A DNA stretch of 64,000 nucleotides, from the NCBI GenBank assembly GCA_902785705.1, contig CACZZN010000001.1, positions 62,001 to 126,000 on the forward strand, in the 5' to 3' direction. The translations under genes were made by a program, and so were the position numbers. Shown piece after piece: positions 36,452 to 45,809 of the stretch; position 1 is the first letter of the stretch, and every line of letters begins with the position of its first letter. Under the pieces are notes generated by a model that saw only the letters and a list, made by a program, of their open reading frames with translations, searched no databases and had not been told where the DNA came from. The stretch comes from an uncultured Veillonellaceae bacterium. Lineage in GTDB: Bacteria; Bacillota; Negativicutes; Selenomonadales; Selenomonadaceae.

Positions 36452-36493
36452 TAAAAAAACTGCCACATACAGTATTGACACTGTATGCAGCAG
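36452..36493 (-). terminator. Terminator after ribF
   Basis: On the minus strand CTGC-TG-CATACAG pairs with CTGTATG-TG-GCAG (a small internal loop) and is followed by TTTTTTT. It ends the rimP-to-ribF operon. Confidence 0.8.
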
Positions 36494-36514
36494 ACTTCTA
36501 TCCCGTGATGGCCC

Positions 36515-37438
36515 CTACGCCAAAATACGGCGCGCGTTTTCCAAATCCTGTTTCAGCTGTCCCACAAGCATCTCCGCCGAATCGAATTTCTGCTCGCCCC
36601 GCAGCCGTTCCACAAAGCCGACCTCGATGAATTCATCATAAATATCCTTCGCAAACCTATCGATATGGACTTCCATGCGGATTTTCCGTTCCCCTGCAAA
36701 GGTCGGGTTGTTTCCGATGTTCGCCATTCCGATGTATGGCTCATCTCCCACGCGCACCCGCACCGCATAGGCGCCTTTGGGGAGCATCGCCTGCGTTTCC
36801 GGTATCTCCAAATTTGCCGTTGGAAAGCCGATGGTCCTGCCGCGCTCATCGCCGTGCACGACCTGTCCGCGATACACAAAACAGCGACCCAAAAATTCAT
36901 TGACGAGCGCAAGCCGCCCTTCCGCAATCAGGATCCGCACCCGCGTACTGCTCACCGGGCGTTCATGGCGCATTACGGCCGGACAGACCTCTGCCGTGAA
37001 GCCGAATTCCCTCCCGTGCTCCATCAAGGTCTTGCCCGTGCCTTTTCCTTCAAATCCGAAGGTGAAATTCGGCCCGGTCACAACGTGCACAGGCGCCATC
37101 CGCTCCTGCAGGAGGCGCAGAAAATCCTCCGGCGACAGCACGGAAAGCTCCTTGGAAAAGGGAATATCCACCAGCAGATCCACCCCCAATTCCTGCACGA
37201 TCTCCCGGCGGAGCGCCGGGCAGCCAATCGAAAGCGGCTGCCTTTCGGGGGCCAGGACAGACAACGGATGATTGCTGAATGTGAGCACCGCGGCAGTTCC
37301 CCGCTCCGTGCGGGCAAGCTCCACTGCATGGCGGATAATGCTTTGATGCCCGATATGCACCCCGTCGAACATCCCCAAAGCAACCGATATCCTCGGACAG
37401 CCCATGGGGATATCCTTCAAATCCTTAATTACTCTCAT
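36515..37438 (-). CDS. ribF: Bifunctional riboflavin kinase / FAD synthetase
   Basis: It makes FMN and then FAD from riboflavin. The 307-residue protein has an N-terminal nucleotidyltransferase domain (VALGMFDGVHIGHQSII, VTGPNFTFGFEGKG) and a C-terminal kinase domain (YRGQVVHGDERGRTIGFPTA, then GMANIGNNPTF). It overlaps the end of truB by 14 bp, closes the operon and is followed by a strong terminator. Confidence 0.96.
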   Translation of the reverse strand: MRVIKDLKDIPMGCPRISVALGMFDGVHIGHQSIIRHAVELARTERGTAAVLTFSNHPLSVLAPERQPLSIGCPALRREIVQELGVDLLVDIPFSKELSVLSPEDFLRLLQERMAPVHVVTGPNFTFGFEGKGTGKTLMEHGREFGFTAEVCPAVMRHERPVSSTRVRILIAEGRLALVNEFLGRCFVYRGQVVHGDERGRTIGFPTANLEIPETQAMLPKGAYAVRVRVGDEPYIGMANIGNNPTFAGERKIRMEVHIDRFAKDIYDEFIEVGFVERLRGEQKFDSAEMLVGQLKQDLENARRILA

Positions 37439-38327
37439 CGATTTTCTTTTCCCAATATACCTTCACAGGAGAAACCATCTGTTCCTTCCTGTCAAAACGT
37501 CCGATTCCCAGAAAAGTCCCCTCCGCGTAGACACGGAGCTTCCCTGTCTCCGCCTCAAAACGCCTGTCATGTGTCGGCAGTCCGTTGCAAAAGGCATGTT
37601 TCCGTTCCGGCGCCAAATCATAGCGCGGAAGGGAAAGCAGGAATCCGTCCGGGGCAAGCAGCGCATTCTCGCCAAGAGCTTGCAGCTCCTCCAAGGTCAG
37701 AGCGTCCTCCAAGCGGAACCCTCCGACGCGCGTGCGAAGCAAGAATCCCATGGTTGACGGCAGCCCCATAGCCTTGCCGATATCCGTGCAAAGCGTGCGG
37801 ATATAAGTGCCTTTGGAGCAGGTCACATCCAGCAGGAGCACAGGGCATGGCCCTTTTCGCATCTCCAAGAGGGAAAGCTCCCGGACCTCCACCTGCCGTG
37901 CGGGGATGTCAACTTCCACATTCCTTCTGGCCAAATCACAGGCACGCTTTCCATCCAGCTTGATCGCCGAAAAGTTCGGCGGCACCTGCCGGATATGTCC
38001 GGTAAACTTCCGAAGCGTGCGCTCAAACTCCGCCGGCTCCGGAACTTCCATATTGCCGCGCCGCTCCGTCACGTTTCCCGTGTCGTCTCCGCTGTCCGTG
38101 GAGAATCCGAGCAGCATCTCGGCACGATAGGATTTGTCGCAGTCCGCAAGATATTCCACGAACCTTGCAGCGCGCCCGACAGCCATCGGCAGGACGCCTG
38201 CCGCTGCGGGGTCGAGTGTCCCGGCATGTCCTACGCGCTTGATTCCAAGGCATTTGCGCACTGCCCCCACCATATCATGGGATGACATGCCGGGCGGCTT
38301 CAAAAGATTCAGGAACCCATCCTTCAT
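37425..38327 (-). CDS. truB: tRNA pseudouridine-55 synthase
   Basis: It makes the universal pseudouridine in the T-arm of tRNA. The 300-residue protein begins FLNLLKPPGMSSHDMVGAV. The catalytic motif VGHAGTLDPAAAGVLPMAVG holds the active aspartate. CSKGTYIRTLCTDIG and a PUA-like C-terminus follow. The start is ATG 38327, overlapping the nrnA stop by ATGA; the in-frame extension to 38516 is inside nrnA. Confidence 0.96.
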   Translation of the reverse strand: MKDGFLNLLKPPGMSSHDMVGAVRKCLGIKRVGHAGTLDPAAAGVLPMAVGRAARFVEYLADCDKSYRAEMLLGFSTDSGDDTGNVTERRGNMEVPEPAEFERTLRKFTGHIRQVPPNFSAIKLDGKRACDLARRNVEVDIPARQVEVRELSLLEMRKGPCPVLLLDVTCSKGTYIRTLCTDIGKAMGLPSTMGFLLRTRVGGFRLEDALTLEELQALGENALLAPDGFLLSLPRYDLAPERKHAFCNGLPTHDRRFEAETGKLRVYAEGTFLGIGRFDRKEQMVSPVKVYWEKKIDESN

Positions 38328-39277
38328 CCCTGCTGCTCCCCGTCCATTGCCCGGTTGATTGCATCTATGATTGTGGCCTTGGCCTGCGCAAAGGGCATGT
38401 TCAGCGTGCAGCCTGCCGCGCGGATATGTCCGCCGCCGCCAAAGGACGTAGCAATTTTGCTCACATCCGTTCCCTTGGAGCGCATGCTTGCGCGGCAGAC
38501 ATCCTTTTCCTTGCACTTCAGCAGCAATGCCACGTCCACGCCCTCGATCACGCGCACCATATCGATGAAGCCTTCCGTGGATTCAATCTCGGCAGACAAT
38601 CCTTCATCCAGAAACAATCCCACTGCCTGTCCTCCATGAAAGATCTCCATGGTATCCAACGCCTTTGACATGGCCTTCACAACGGTATAGGTCTTCTGCT
38701 CCATCGCCTCGGAAATGATATTCGGCTCAACGCCGTATTCCATAAGTTCCGCTGCAGCCCTCATCGTAAAAGGTTTCGTATTCGCAAAGCTGAAGAATCC
38801 GCAGTCCGTCGCAATGCCCGTATAGATGCACATGGCGCTTTCCTTTGTGAACGGGACGCGCAGTTCCTTCGCCAACTCGTATACGATCTCGCAGGTCGCC
38901 GCCCTCGCGGCATCCAGATACAGCCTGCGCCCCTCGCCGTCATTCGATATATGGTGGTCGATATTCAGGATCGGCGCATCGGTCAGCTCGCCTGTCCTCC
39001 CGATGCGATCCGGCGCAGTGTCCAGCACCACCAGCAGATCCGCTGTCATCTTTTCCGTCGGTCGTTCGATTTGATCGACTCCCGGCAGAATCGAAAAATT
39101 GGATGGTATATCATCATCAATGAAAACCCGGACTTCCTTGCCCATATCCCGAAGCACATGCATCAGCCCCAAAGTGCTCCCGATCGCATCGCCGTCAGGG
39201 TTTTCATGGGCGGTCAGCACGAGCTTTTGCGCATTTCTCAGCGCTTCCGCTGCCTCTGTCAGTATCAGGTTCATCAC
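38324..39277 (-). CDS. nrnA: DHH/DHHA1 oligoribonuclease / pAp phosphatase
   Basis: It degrades very short RNAs and dephosphorylates pAp. The 317-residue protein shows AHENPDGDAIGSTLGLMHVL, the DHH motif in LNIDHHISNDGEG, and the DHHA1 glycine motif GGGGHIRAAGCTL. The ATG 39277 overlaps rbfA by four bases. Its place between rbfA and truB is the classic Firmicute arrangement. Confidence 0.95.
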   Translation of the reverse strand: MMNLILTEAAEALRNAQKLVLTAHENPDGDAIGSTLGLMHVLRDMGKEVRVFIDDDIPSNFSILPGVDQIERPTEKMTADLLVVLDTAPDRIGRTGELTDAPILNIDHHISNDGEGRRLYLDAARAATCEIVYELAKELRVPFTKESAMCIYTGIATDCGFFSFANTKPFTMRAAAELMEYGVEPNIISEAMEQKTYTVVKAMSKALDTMEIFHGGQAVGLFLDEGLSAEIESTEGFIDMVRVIEGVDVALLLKCKEKDVCRASMRSKGTDVSKIATSFGGGGHIRAAGCTLNMPFAQAKATIIDAINRAMDGEQQG

Positions 39278-39642
39278 ACACTCTCTTCTTTCTGTTTCTC
39301 ATCAGCTTTGATCTTCAGCAGCAATTCCTGAATATGCGCGCTATAGTCAAGGGATTTGTCCAGCGCAAAGGAAATCTCCGGCGTAAAGCGCAATCGGATC
39401 CGTTTGCCGATCTCCCTGCGGATGAATCCAAGGGAACTCTGGAGCCCTTGCCAGGACTCCTTCACCTGCTCATCCCCGCCCATGATGCTCACATAGACCT
39501 TCGCTTCCCGCAGATCTCCCGTGACCTCCACCTGGGTGACCGTCACGAAGCCGATGCGGGGATCTTTAAGCTCCTGCAGGATCATCTGGCTGATTTCCTG
39601 CTTGATCAGCTCCTGGAGCTTTTCCACACGAAGCTGGCTCAT
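39274..39642 (-). CDS. rbfA: 30S ribosome-binding factor A
   Basis: This KH-fold assembly factor acts in 16S rRNA 5'-end maturation and cold adaptation. The 122-residue protein has the ELKDPRIGFVTVTQVEVTGD and AKVYVSIMG signatures and PEISFALDKSLDY near the end. It starts 11 bp after infB and overlaps nrnA. Confidence 0.96.
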   Translation of the reverse strand: MSQLRVEKLQELIKQEISQMILQELKDPRIGFVTVTQVEVTGDLREAKVYVSIMGGDEQVKESWQGLQSSLGFIRREIGKRIRLRFTPEISFALDKSLDYSAHIQELLLKIKADEKQKEESV

Positions 39643-39653
39643 ACTTTTCTCCT

Positions 39654-42299
39654 CTATTCCTCTGAACTCTGCGCCTGCTGTGCCTCATGGGCCGCAGCCT
39701 CCTCTGCGCGGCGTGCCGCGGCAGCCTTGTTCGCTTCCGCAATGGAAGTCTCTACCTCTTCCATGGTATATGCCTCAATGATATCGCCTTCCCGGAAGTC
39801 ACGGAAATCCACAATGGAAATACCGCACTCATATCCTGCGGCAACTTCCTTGACCTCGTCCTTGAAGCGGCGCAGCGAGTCGATTTCGCCATCGAAGATC
39901 TCGATATTGTCACGGATAATGCGGATCTTGGAATTGTTGAAGATCTTGCCCTCCAGCACATAGGAACCCGCAACGAGAGCCTTGGAGAATTTCATGACCA
40001 TGCGGATCTCCACGCGGCCCTGCACGACCTCCTTGAACTTCGGTGCAAGCATGCCGGACATGGCAGCCTTCACATCGTTGAGCGCATCATAGATGACGCG
40101 ATAGGTACGGATATCGATATCCTCCGCATCCGCCACACGGCGCGCGTTCGCATCCGGACGCACATTGAACGCGATGATGAGCGCATTGGATGCAGATGCC
40201 AGCATGACATCGGACTCATTGACCGCGCCGACCCCCGAATGCACGATGCTCACGCGCACCTCGTCGTTCTTGTTGAGCGCCAGCAGCGAGCTGTTGAGAG
40301 CCTCCACAGAGCCCTGCACATCTGCCTTGACCACGATATTGAGATCCTTGATGCTGCCCTCCTGGATCTGCTGGAAGAGATCATCCAGCGAAACCTTCTT
40401 GGAGCGGATCAGCTGCGTGCGCTGACGCTCGATGCGATGCTCCGCGATGGATTTTGCCTGCTTCTCGTCCAGAACGGCAAAAATATCGCCTGCCGCAGGA
40501 ACGTCGTTCAGTCCAAGCACCTCCACCGGGACGGACGGGCCGGCCTTTTTCACATTATCGCCGCGGTCATTGACCATGGCACGCACCTTGCCGTAGGTCG
40601 TGCCTGCCACCATGCTGTCGCCGATGCGGAGCGTGCCGCTCTGTACCAGCACGGTCGCCACCGTTCCGCGCCCCTTGTCCAGCTGCGCCTCGATGACGAC
40701 GCCGCGCGCCTCACGGTTCGGATTTGCCTTGAGCTCCTGCACCTCTGCGACCAGCAGGATATTTTCCAGCAGCTCATTGATGCCGATCTGCTTCTTGGCG
40801 GAAACCGGAACCATGATATTGTCTCCGCCGTATTCCTCGGGCACCAGCCCATGCTCCATGAGCTCCTGGATCACGCGGTCCGGGTTCGCGCCCGGCTTGT
40901 CGATCTTATTGATTGCCACGATGATCGGCACATTTGCCGATTTCGCATGATGAATGGCCTCCACGGTCTGCGGCATGACACCGTCATCCGCCGCCACCAC
41001 TAGGATTGCGATATCCGTGACCTGGGCGCCGCGCGCGCGCATCGCCGTGAATGCTTCATGGCCCGGTGTGTCGAGGAATACAATCTTCTTGTCCTTGCAG
41101 ATGACCTGATAAGCACCGATATGCTGTGTGATGCCGCCCGCCTCATGCGCAGAGACCGAAGTCTTGCGGATGACATCCAGGAGCGAGGTCTTTCCGTGAT
41201 CGACATGGCCCATGACGGTCACAACCGGTGGACGAAGCTTCAAGGTCTTCGGATCGTCCACGATTTCCGGGATTTCCGTAGGATCCACTTCCGGTGGCAG
41301 TTCCTCCGTTGTCACGCCGAATTCCGATGCAACCAGTGTCGCGGTATCGAAGTCGATTTCCTGATTGATGCTTGCCATCACGCCCATCAAAAGCAATTTT
41401 TTGATGACTTCCGCAGCGGTACAGCTCATCTTGCTCGCAAGATCCTTTACCGCAATGCTCTCGCCTACCTTGATATGCTTCGGGCGCGCAATTTCCACCT
41501 TAGGCGCGGGCTGCGGCGCACGGTTCTTGTTCCCGCGCTTTGCACTGCGGTCTTTGCGTCCGCTCCGGGCATTCGCATTCTCATTTCCGTTGCGGCCTTC
41601 CCTGCGGCTGTCACGCTCTTCGTTCCGGTTCCTGCGATCGCGGCGATCCTTTCCGCTTCCGCCGTTCCGCCCGTCCTCACGATCTCCGTTTCCGTCGCGG
41701 TTCTTTCTGTCACGATTGCCGCGCGCGCCGCCTGCGGCGCTTCCGGAAGCAGTGCGGCTGCCGCCTTGGTTTTTCTCCTCAACGGTCTTGGATCGGTATT
41801 CACGTTTTGCCGCAGCAGGCTTCTCCTCCGTCTCCATACGCGGAGATCCGGCATTTTCCCTCTCCGGCTGGCGGCCGGCGTCCGTGGCAGATGCAGTGCT
41901 TCCACCTGCGGCTGCTTCCGCCGCTGGAACAGTCGGTGGCTTCTCCTGAGGCGCTGCTTCCTTTTCCTTCGTCTCGGCTTTCGCCTGCTGTGCCGCCCTT
42001 GCTGCCTGTTCCTCCTGTTCCCTCTGCTTCTGCGCAGCCCTCTCCTGCTGCTTCTTCTCGCTTCTCTGCCGTTCCTCAGGCTTTCTGCCGTCCGCCACCG
42101 CATAATTCTGCGCAGCAGCCTTTGCCGGCTGCTTGGCAGCTTTCTTGCTTCCGATCTCGGCCTTTATCTTCTCGTATTCTTCATCGCCCACGCTGCTGAA
42201 GCCATTGGATGCCTTGATCTGATGCTTTTTCAGTATCTCCAGAATGACTTTGGTTTCCGTATTGAATTCCTTCGCTATTTCAAACACGCGTTTCGACAT
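39654..42299 (-). CDS. infB: Translation initiation factor IF-2
   Basis: This GTPase places initiator tRNA on the ribosome. The 881-residue protein starts with an IF2N helix region ([20 protein letters not shown]). A low-complexity linker follows (about residues 55-270), first Ala/Glu/Gln-rich, then Arg/Asn/Gly-rich. A second IF2N domain precedes the G domain, with [14 protein letters not shown] near residue 362, DTPGHEAF and AINKIDKPG; domains II-IV fill the rest. It is the largest gene of the rimP operon. The linker composition varies among relatives and explains the length. Confidence 0.97.
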   Translation of the reverse strand: MSKRVFEIAKEFNTETKVILEILKKHQIKASNGFSSVGDEEYEKIKAEIGSKKAAKQPAKAAAQNYAVADGRKPEERQRSEKKQQERAAQKQREQEEQAARAAQQAKAETKEKEAAPQEKPPTVPAAEAAAGGSTASATDAGRQPERENAGSPRMETEEKPAAAKREYRSKTVEEKNQGGSRTASGSAAGGARGNRDRKNRDGNGDREDGRNGGSGKDRRDRRNRNEERDSRREGRNGNENANARSGRKDRSAKRGNKNRAPQPAPKVEIARPKHIKVGESIAVKDLASKMSCTAAEVIKKLLLMGVMASINQEIDFDTATLVASEFGVTTEELPPEVDPTEIPEIVDDPKTLKLRPPVVTVMGHVDHGKTSLLDVIRKTSVSAHEAGGITQHIGAYQVICKDKKIVFLDTPGHEAFTAMRARGAQVTDIAILVVAADDGVMPQTVEAIHHAKSANVPIIVAINKIDKPGANPDRVIQELMEHGLVPEEYGGDNIMVPVSAKKQIGINELLENILLVAEVQELKANPNREARGVVIEAQLDKGRGTVATVLVQSGTLRIGDSMVAGTTYGKVRAMVNDRGDNVKKAGPSVPVEVLGLNDVPAAGDIFAVLDEKQAKSIAEHRIERQRTQLIRSKKVSLDDLFQQIQEGSIKDLNIVVKADVQGSVEALNSSLLALNKNDEVRVSIVHSGVGAVNESDVMLASASNALIIAFNVRPDANARRVADAEDIDIRTYRVIYDALNDVKAAMSGMLAPKFKEVVQGRVEIRMVMKFSKALVAGSYVLEGKIFNNSKIRIIRDNIEIFDGEIDSLRRFKDEVKEVAAGYECGISIVDFRDFREGDIIEAYTMEEVETSIAEANKAAAARRAEEAAAHEAQQAQSSEE

Positions 42300-42313
42300 A
42301 GATTCACCCCCGC

Positions 42314-42637
42314 TTAATTTTCCCTTTTTCCAAACAGCCGCATCAGCGATTTGCCGAAGCCCTCATCCAGCAGCACCGCTGCCGCCCGATATTCCTTGCC
42401 GAGACAAGCTCCAAGTTTCTCACGGGACAATGCCGTCTGATAGGGAATTCCATATCTATCTGCCAGCTCAAGATACTTTTCTCTTGAATTCTTTTCCGCA
42501 TCTTCTGCGATGAGCATGAGTTTTGCCTGTCCATTCTTCGCGGCCTGCTCCACCGCAAGGCCGCCGGATGCCACCAGCCTTGCCCGCTGTGCCATGCTCA
42601 GGATATTCCATATGTTTCGTTCCAAGGATTCATCCAT
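42314..42637 (-). CDS. ylxQ: L7Ae-family ribosomal protein YlxQ-like
   Basis: This 107-residue RNA-binding protein is of the L7Ae/L30e/S12e fold, found between rnpM and infB in Firmicutes. The first motif is [20 protein letters not shown] and [15 protein letters not shown] follows. The start is ATG 42637, overlapping the rnpM stop by eight bases; the longer in-frame reading to 42742 is inside rnpM. It probably binds a kink-turn RNA; the target is unknown. Confidence 0.88.
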   Translation of the reverse strand: MDESLERNIWNILSMAQRARLVASGGLAVEQAAKNGQAKLMLIAEDAEKNSREKYLELADRYGIPYQTALSREKLGACLGKEYRAAAVLLDEGFGKSLMRLFGKREN

Positions 42638-42893
42638 GTCCGCCCTCCCGGAACAGTTCCCGTTCCAAATCATCGTAAATGACAGGATCGATCTGCGCCT
42701 GAAAGGATCTTTCAAAACGATGCGCCTTCCTTGCCTGCTCAAAACACTCCCGCTTTTTGCACAGGTAGGCTCCGCGCCCCGATTTCTTTCCTGTCAGGTC
42801 TACGGAATACTCTCCCTCCGGACTTCGCACGATTCGAATCAGCTCTTTTTTCGGATGCATGGTCTGACATCCGATGCACATGCGCTCCGGCAT
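42630..42893 (-). CDS. rnpM: RNase P modulator RnpM (YlxR)
   Basis: The 87-residue DUF448 protein has MCIGCQTMHPKKELIRIVRS and GKKSGRGAYLCKKRECFEQA, the two conserved blocks of the family. In Bacillus YlxR/RnpM binds RNase P RNA and lowers its activity. The likely start is ATG 42893 (MPERMCIGC), 16 bp after the nusA stop; a longer frame back to 42959 overlaps nusA and looks spurious. Confidence 0.9.
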   Translation of the reverse strand: MPERMCIGCQTMHPKKELIRIVRSPEGEYSVDLTGKKSGRGAYLCKKRECFEQARKAHRFERSFQAQIDPVIYDDLERELFREGGHG

Positions 42894-42909
42894 CTTTTTC
42901 TGGGCCAAT

Positions 42910-44052
42910 TCACTCACTCTCCGTCGTAAAGGCTTCGTCGCTGGTGACTTCGACCTCACTCATACTCTCGTCAAGACTTTCGTCTGCCGCCTGGCTCTCG
43001 CTCTTGATATCGATTTTCCAGCCGGTCAGCTTTGCAGCCAGCCGCGCATTCTGTCCCTCCTTGCCGATGGCCAGGGAAAGCTGATAATCCGGGACCACCA
43101 CACGGGAAACCTTTTCTTCCTCATTGACAGCGACGGAAACGACCTTCGCAGGGCTCAGGGCGTTCGCGATAAACGTCGCGGAATCAGGATTCCACTTGAT
43201 GATGTCGATTTTTTCCGTTCCAAGCTCATCCACCACAGCCTGTACGCGCGTACCTTTCGGCCCGACGCAGGCTCCCACGGGGTCCACTTCCTCGACCTTG
43301 GAGCAGACGGCTATTTTGGAGCGCATGCCCGGTTCCCTTGCAACGGATTTGATTTCCACCGTGCCATCCTGCAGCTCGGGCACCTGAAGCTCAAACAGGC
43401 GCTTCAGGAAGCCGGGATGCGTGCGGGAGACCAGGATCTGAGGCCCTTTGTTGGTCTTGCGGACCTCCACGATATACGAGCGGATGCGATCGCCATGACG
43501 ATATTCCTCGCCGGGTATCTGCTCCGCAGGGGTGAGCACCGCTTCCGTCTTTCCCAGATCGATGAAGACATTGCGGTTTTCCACGCGCTGCACCATGCCC
43601 TTGATGATGTCGCTTTCCTGGCTCATGAACTCCTCATAGATGATGCCCCGCTCTGCCTCACGCACGCGCTGCACCACCACCTGCTTCGCCGTCTGCGCCG
43701 CAATGCGCCCGAAATTCGCCGGAGTCACTTCCACGCGGATGGCATCGCCAATCTCATACTTCCCGTCAATCGCACGGGCAGCGCCTAGGGATATCTGCGT
43801 AATATCATCTTCCGGTTCTTCCACGACTTCCTTGATGGCATATACATGATACGAGCCTTTTGCGCGATCCAAGGAAACTTCCACATTCTGCGCCGAGCCA
43901 AAATTGCGCTTATACGCGGAAATCAGCGCTGCTTCAATCGCATCAAACAAAATTTCCGGCGCAATTCCCTTTTCGCGCCCTAAATCCTTGAGCGCATCCA
44001 GAAAGCCCTCGGCATAATCGATTGCCTTGCTTTTTTTGCTAGCCAAAATCAT
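42910..44052 (-). CDS. nusA: Transcription termination/antitermination protein NusA
   Basis: NusA binds RNA polymerase and nascent RNA and controls pausing, termination and rRNA antitermination. The 380-residue protein has the N-terminal polymerase-binding domain (APEILFDAIEAALISAYKR), an S1 domain, and two KH domains (DPVGACVGPKGTRVQAVVDE and QLSLAIGKEGQNARLAAKLT). It ends in a short acidic tail without the extra C-terminal repeats of E. coli NusA, the usual Firmicute length. It follows rimP by 15 bp. Confidence 0.97.
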   Translation of the reverse strand: MILASKKSKAIDYAEGFLDALKDLGREKGIAPEILFDAIEAALISAYKRNFGSAQNVEVSLDRAKGSYHVYAIKEVVEEPEDDITQISLGAARAIDGKYEIGDAIRVEVTPANFGRIAAQTAKQVVVQRVREAERGIIYEEFMSQESDIIKGMVQRVENRNVFIDLGKTEAVLTPAEQIPGEEYRHGDRIRSYIVEVRKTNKGPQILVSRTHPGFLKRLFELQVPELQDGTVEIKSVAREPGMRSKIAVCSKVEEVDPVGACVGPKGTRVQAVVDELGTEKIDIIKWNPDSATFIANALSPAKVVSVAVNEEEKVSRVVVPDYQLSLAIGKEGQNARLAAKLTGWKIDIKSESQAADESLDESMSEVEVTSDEAFTTESE

Positions 44053-44067
44053 ATCCCCCTAAATTTC

Positions 44068-44517
44068 CTAAAAGTCTATATGCAGTCTCACTTGAGAAAC
44101 TTTATCCATCGGGATAGGCTCACGCCCTTCTATGCACAGCAGCTTGCCGTCACAGCCTGTCAATGTGCCCGTCAGAGCTTTTTCGCCGTTCAGCGGAGCA
44201 TACAGCGTGACATCGACCTGCTTTCCCTGCTCCCGCAAAAAATCCCGTTCCTTGCGCAGCACGCGGTCCAGCCCCGGAGAAGAAACCTCCAGGATATAGC
44301 TGTCCGTAATCAGATCCTTCTGGTCCAGCGCTTCGCTGATCCGCTCGCTCAAAGCCTGGCAGTCATCCAGCTCAACGCCCCCCGCCTTGTCAATGAACAC
44401 GCGCAGGTACCAGTCCCGCTCGCGGACATATTCCACATCCACAAGCTCAATGCCCGGCATCTCCTGCAGGAGCTCACCCGCAAGCTTCTCGACAGCCTCT
44501 TCGATCTGCTTCGCCAT
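44068..44517 (-). CDS. rimP: Ribosome maturation factor RimP
   Basis: RimP assists 30S assembly. The 149-residue protein has the family signatures VDVEYVRERDWYLRVFID and YILEVSSPGLDRVLRKERDF and an SH3-like C-terminus. I place the start at ATG 44517 (GATGGAGGTGGACAG upstream); the in-frame extension to 44622 would run into the palindromic element. It is the first gene of the rimP-nusA-rnpM-ylxQ-infB-rbfA-nrnA-truB-ribF operon. Confidence 0.95.
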   Translation of the reverse strand: MAKQIEEAVEKLAGELLQEMPGIELVDVEYVRERDWYLRVFIDKAGGVELDDCQALSERISEALDQKDLITDSYILEVSSPGLDRVLRKERDFLREQGKQVDVTLYAPLNGEKALTGTLTGCDGKLLCIEGREPIPMDKVSQVRLHIDF

Positions 44518-44593
44518 CTGTCCACCTCCATCGTTTTTCTTTCTCATATGCAGCGCTCGGCAACCATTTCTTCGGCAAATTTCGCCGAACGCT

Positions 44594-44622
44594 AGTGTAC
44601 TGACACATTGATAATTGGACAA
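44594..44622 (-). promoter_or_regulatory. Candidate promoter of the rimP operon
   Basis: On the minus strand TTGTCC (44617-44622), 17 bp, TACACT (44594-44599). The -35 and most of the spacer lie inside the terminal repeat of the element at 44608-44765, so the element may supply part of the promoter. Confidence 0.5.
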
Positions 44623-44765
44623 ATATGTGCTGGATATGTCGCCAGATGCGAGGCAGAGGAGCGCAGTAGTAGCGACGCGAAGCTAGTCCTTTAGGGCAGA
44701 GCTACGTCAAGCGACGATAACGAAGCAGGTGGCGGCATAGACAGTGCAGATTGTTCAAATATCAA
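44608..44765. mobile_element. MITE-like palindromic element (family 2)
   Basis: The 158-bp non-coding block has imperfect terminal inverted repeats of about 36 bp. The left end TTGATAATTGGACAA matches the reverse complement of the right end, TTGATATTTGAACAA, and both run on to TATG-CGCC. It carries no ORF. The interior holds CAGAGCTACGTCAA, which resembles CAGAGCTACGTCGAA inside the family-1 element at 46328-46482. It sits between divergent rimP and DUF134 genes. Confidence 0.6.
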
Positions 44766-44769
44766 AGAG

Positions 44770-44797
44770 TAAAGAGTGGGCTCGCACCCACTCTTTA
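44770..44797. repeat. Perfect hairpin next to element family 2
   Basis: TAAAGAGTGGG and CCCACTCTTTA pair perfectly around the loop CTCGCA. No proper T tract follows on either strand, so a terminator role is uncertain. Confidence 0.5.
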
Positions 44798-44914
44798 GCA
44801 TAAACATTTTATTAACATAGTTATTATAGCACTGATGTCCCCATGTGTAAAGGCTGAATTTCGGAACTCCGTTCGCGCGTACATTCGTGATGGAAAAATT
44901 CGTTTCGTAAATAT

Positions 44915-44972
44915 TTGACATATGTCAAAAACATGATACAATGAATTCAGGTCGTCTTTATGGCATATGTCA
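44915..44972 (+). promoter_or_regulatory. Promoter and twin palindromic operator of the DUF134 gene
   Basis: TTGACA (44915-44920), 16 bp, TACAAT (44937-44942) forms the promoter. The 14-bp perfect palindrome TTGACATATGTCAA covers the -35, and a second copy, TGGCATATGTCA (44961-44972), lies in the leader just before the RBS AAAGGAGG. The arrangement is that expected for repression by a dimeric HTH protein, most simply the product of the gene itself. Confidence 0.6.
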
Positions 44973-44988
44973 AAAAAGGAGGTTCACA

Positions 44989-45786
44989 ATGGGAAGGCCC
45001 CTGAAAAAAAGACAGATATGTGCATTGCCCGCCAGCACGCATTTTGTGCCGAAGTCAAACGAAGATGCTCCCCCCGTAAAAATTTCTTTGGAGGAATACG
45101 AGAGCATCCGACTGCTGGATTACTTGGGAATGAAACAAGAAGAAGCGGCAAGGCAAATGGGGGTAGCGCGTACTACGGTGCAAGCCCTGTACTTCACCGC
45201 CCGAAAGCGGATTGCCGGATGCCTGGTTGAAAGCCGCCCGCTGGTGATTGAGGGCGGTCACTTTGAACTTTGCGGCAAATGCCAAGACAGCTGTGAGTTA
45301 ACGAGATTTTCCCTGCAGAAAGGAAGTAGATCCACAATGAAAATTGCAGTTACCTATGAAAACGGCCAAATTTTTCAGCATTTTGGACATACCGAGCAGT
45401 TCAAGGTATACACGGTGGAAGATAACACCGTCAAAGAATCCCACGTCCTGGACAGCAATGGCGCGGGGCATGGCGCATTGGCCACCTTGTTGGAAAAAGA
45501 GAAGATAGACACCTTGATTTGCGGCGGCATAGGAGCAGGCGCGCAAAATGCCCTCGCCGAGGCTAATATTACCGTATACGGCGGCGTACAAGGCGATGCC
45601 GATGCGGCGGTGAATGATTTTATCGCGGGAAAACTGGCTTATGATCCGGCGGTACACTGCGACCACCATGACCACGGCAAAGACCATAGCTGCGGCAGTC
45701 ATGGCTGCGGCGGCCACGGCCATATGCACCGGCACGGACAAGGCCAAGGGCATGGCAACGGACAGGGGCATGGCCGCATGAACTGA
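44989..45786 (+). CDS. DUF134 HTH protein fused to NifX/NifB-type domain with His-rich tail
   Basis: The 265-residue protein has an N-terminal DUF134 helix-turn-helix domain (VKISLEEYESIRLLDYLGMK, then GVARTTVQALYFTARKRIAG, with LCGKCQDSCE). From about residue 117 a dinitrogenase iron-molybdenum cofactor-type domain follows (MKIAVTYENGQIFQHFGHTE, then GGIGAGAQNALAEANITVYG). The tail, from about residue 225, is Gly/His-rich with HCDHHDHGKDHSCGSHGCGG, a likely metal site. It may sense or carry iron-sulfur or another metal; nif genes are absent here. The start is ATG 44989 with AAAGGAGG upstream. An AAGGAAG sequence lies just before the internal Met of the second domain. Confidence 0.85.
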   Translation: MGRPLKKRQICALPASTHFVPKSNEDAPPVKISLEEYESIRLLDYLGMKQEEAARQMGVARTTVQALYFTARKRIAGCLVESRPLVIEGGHFELCGKCQDSCELTRFSLQKGSRSTMKIAVTYENGQIFQHFGHTEQFKVYTVEDNTVKESHVLDSNGAGHGALATLLEKEKIDTLICGGIGAGAQNALAEANITVYGGVQGDADAAVNDFIAGKLAYDPAVHCDHHDHGKDHSCGSHGCGGHGHMHRHGQGQGHGNGQGHGRMN

Positions 45787-45809
45787 TTGACATGAATTTC
45801 TGATGTTAT

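Noticed and set aside
36274..36468. 64-codon minus-strand ORF before the pilus cluster
   Set aside because: It spans the pil promoter and the ribF terminator, and its composition is that of AT-rich spacer.
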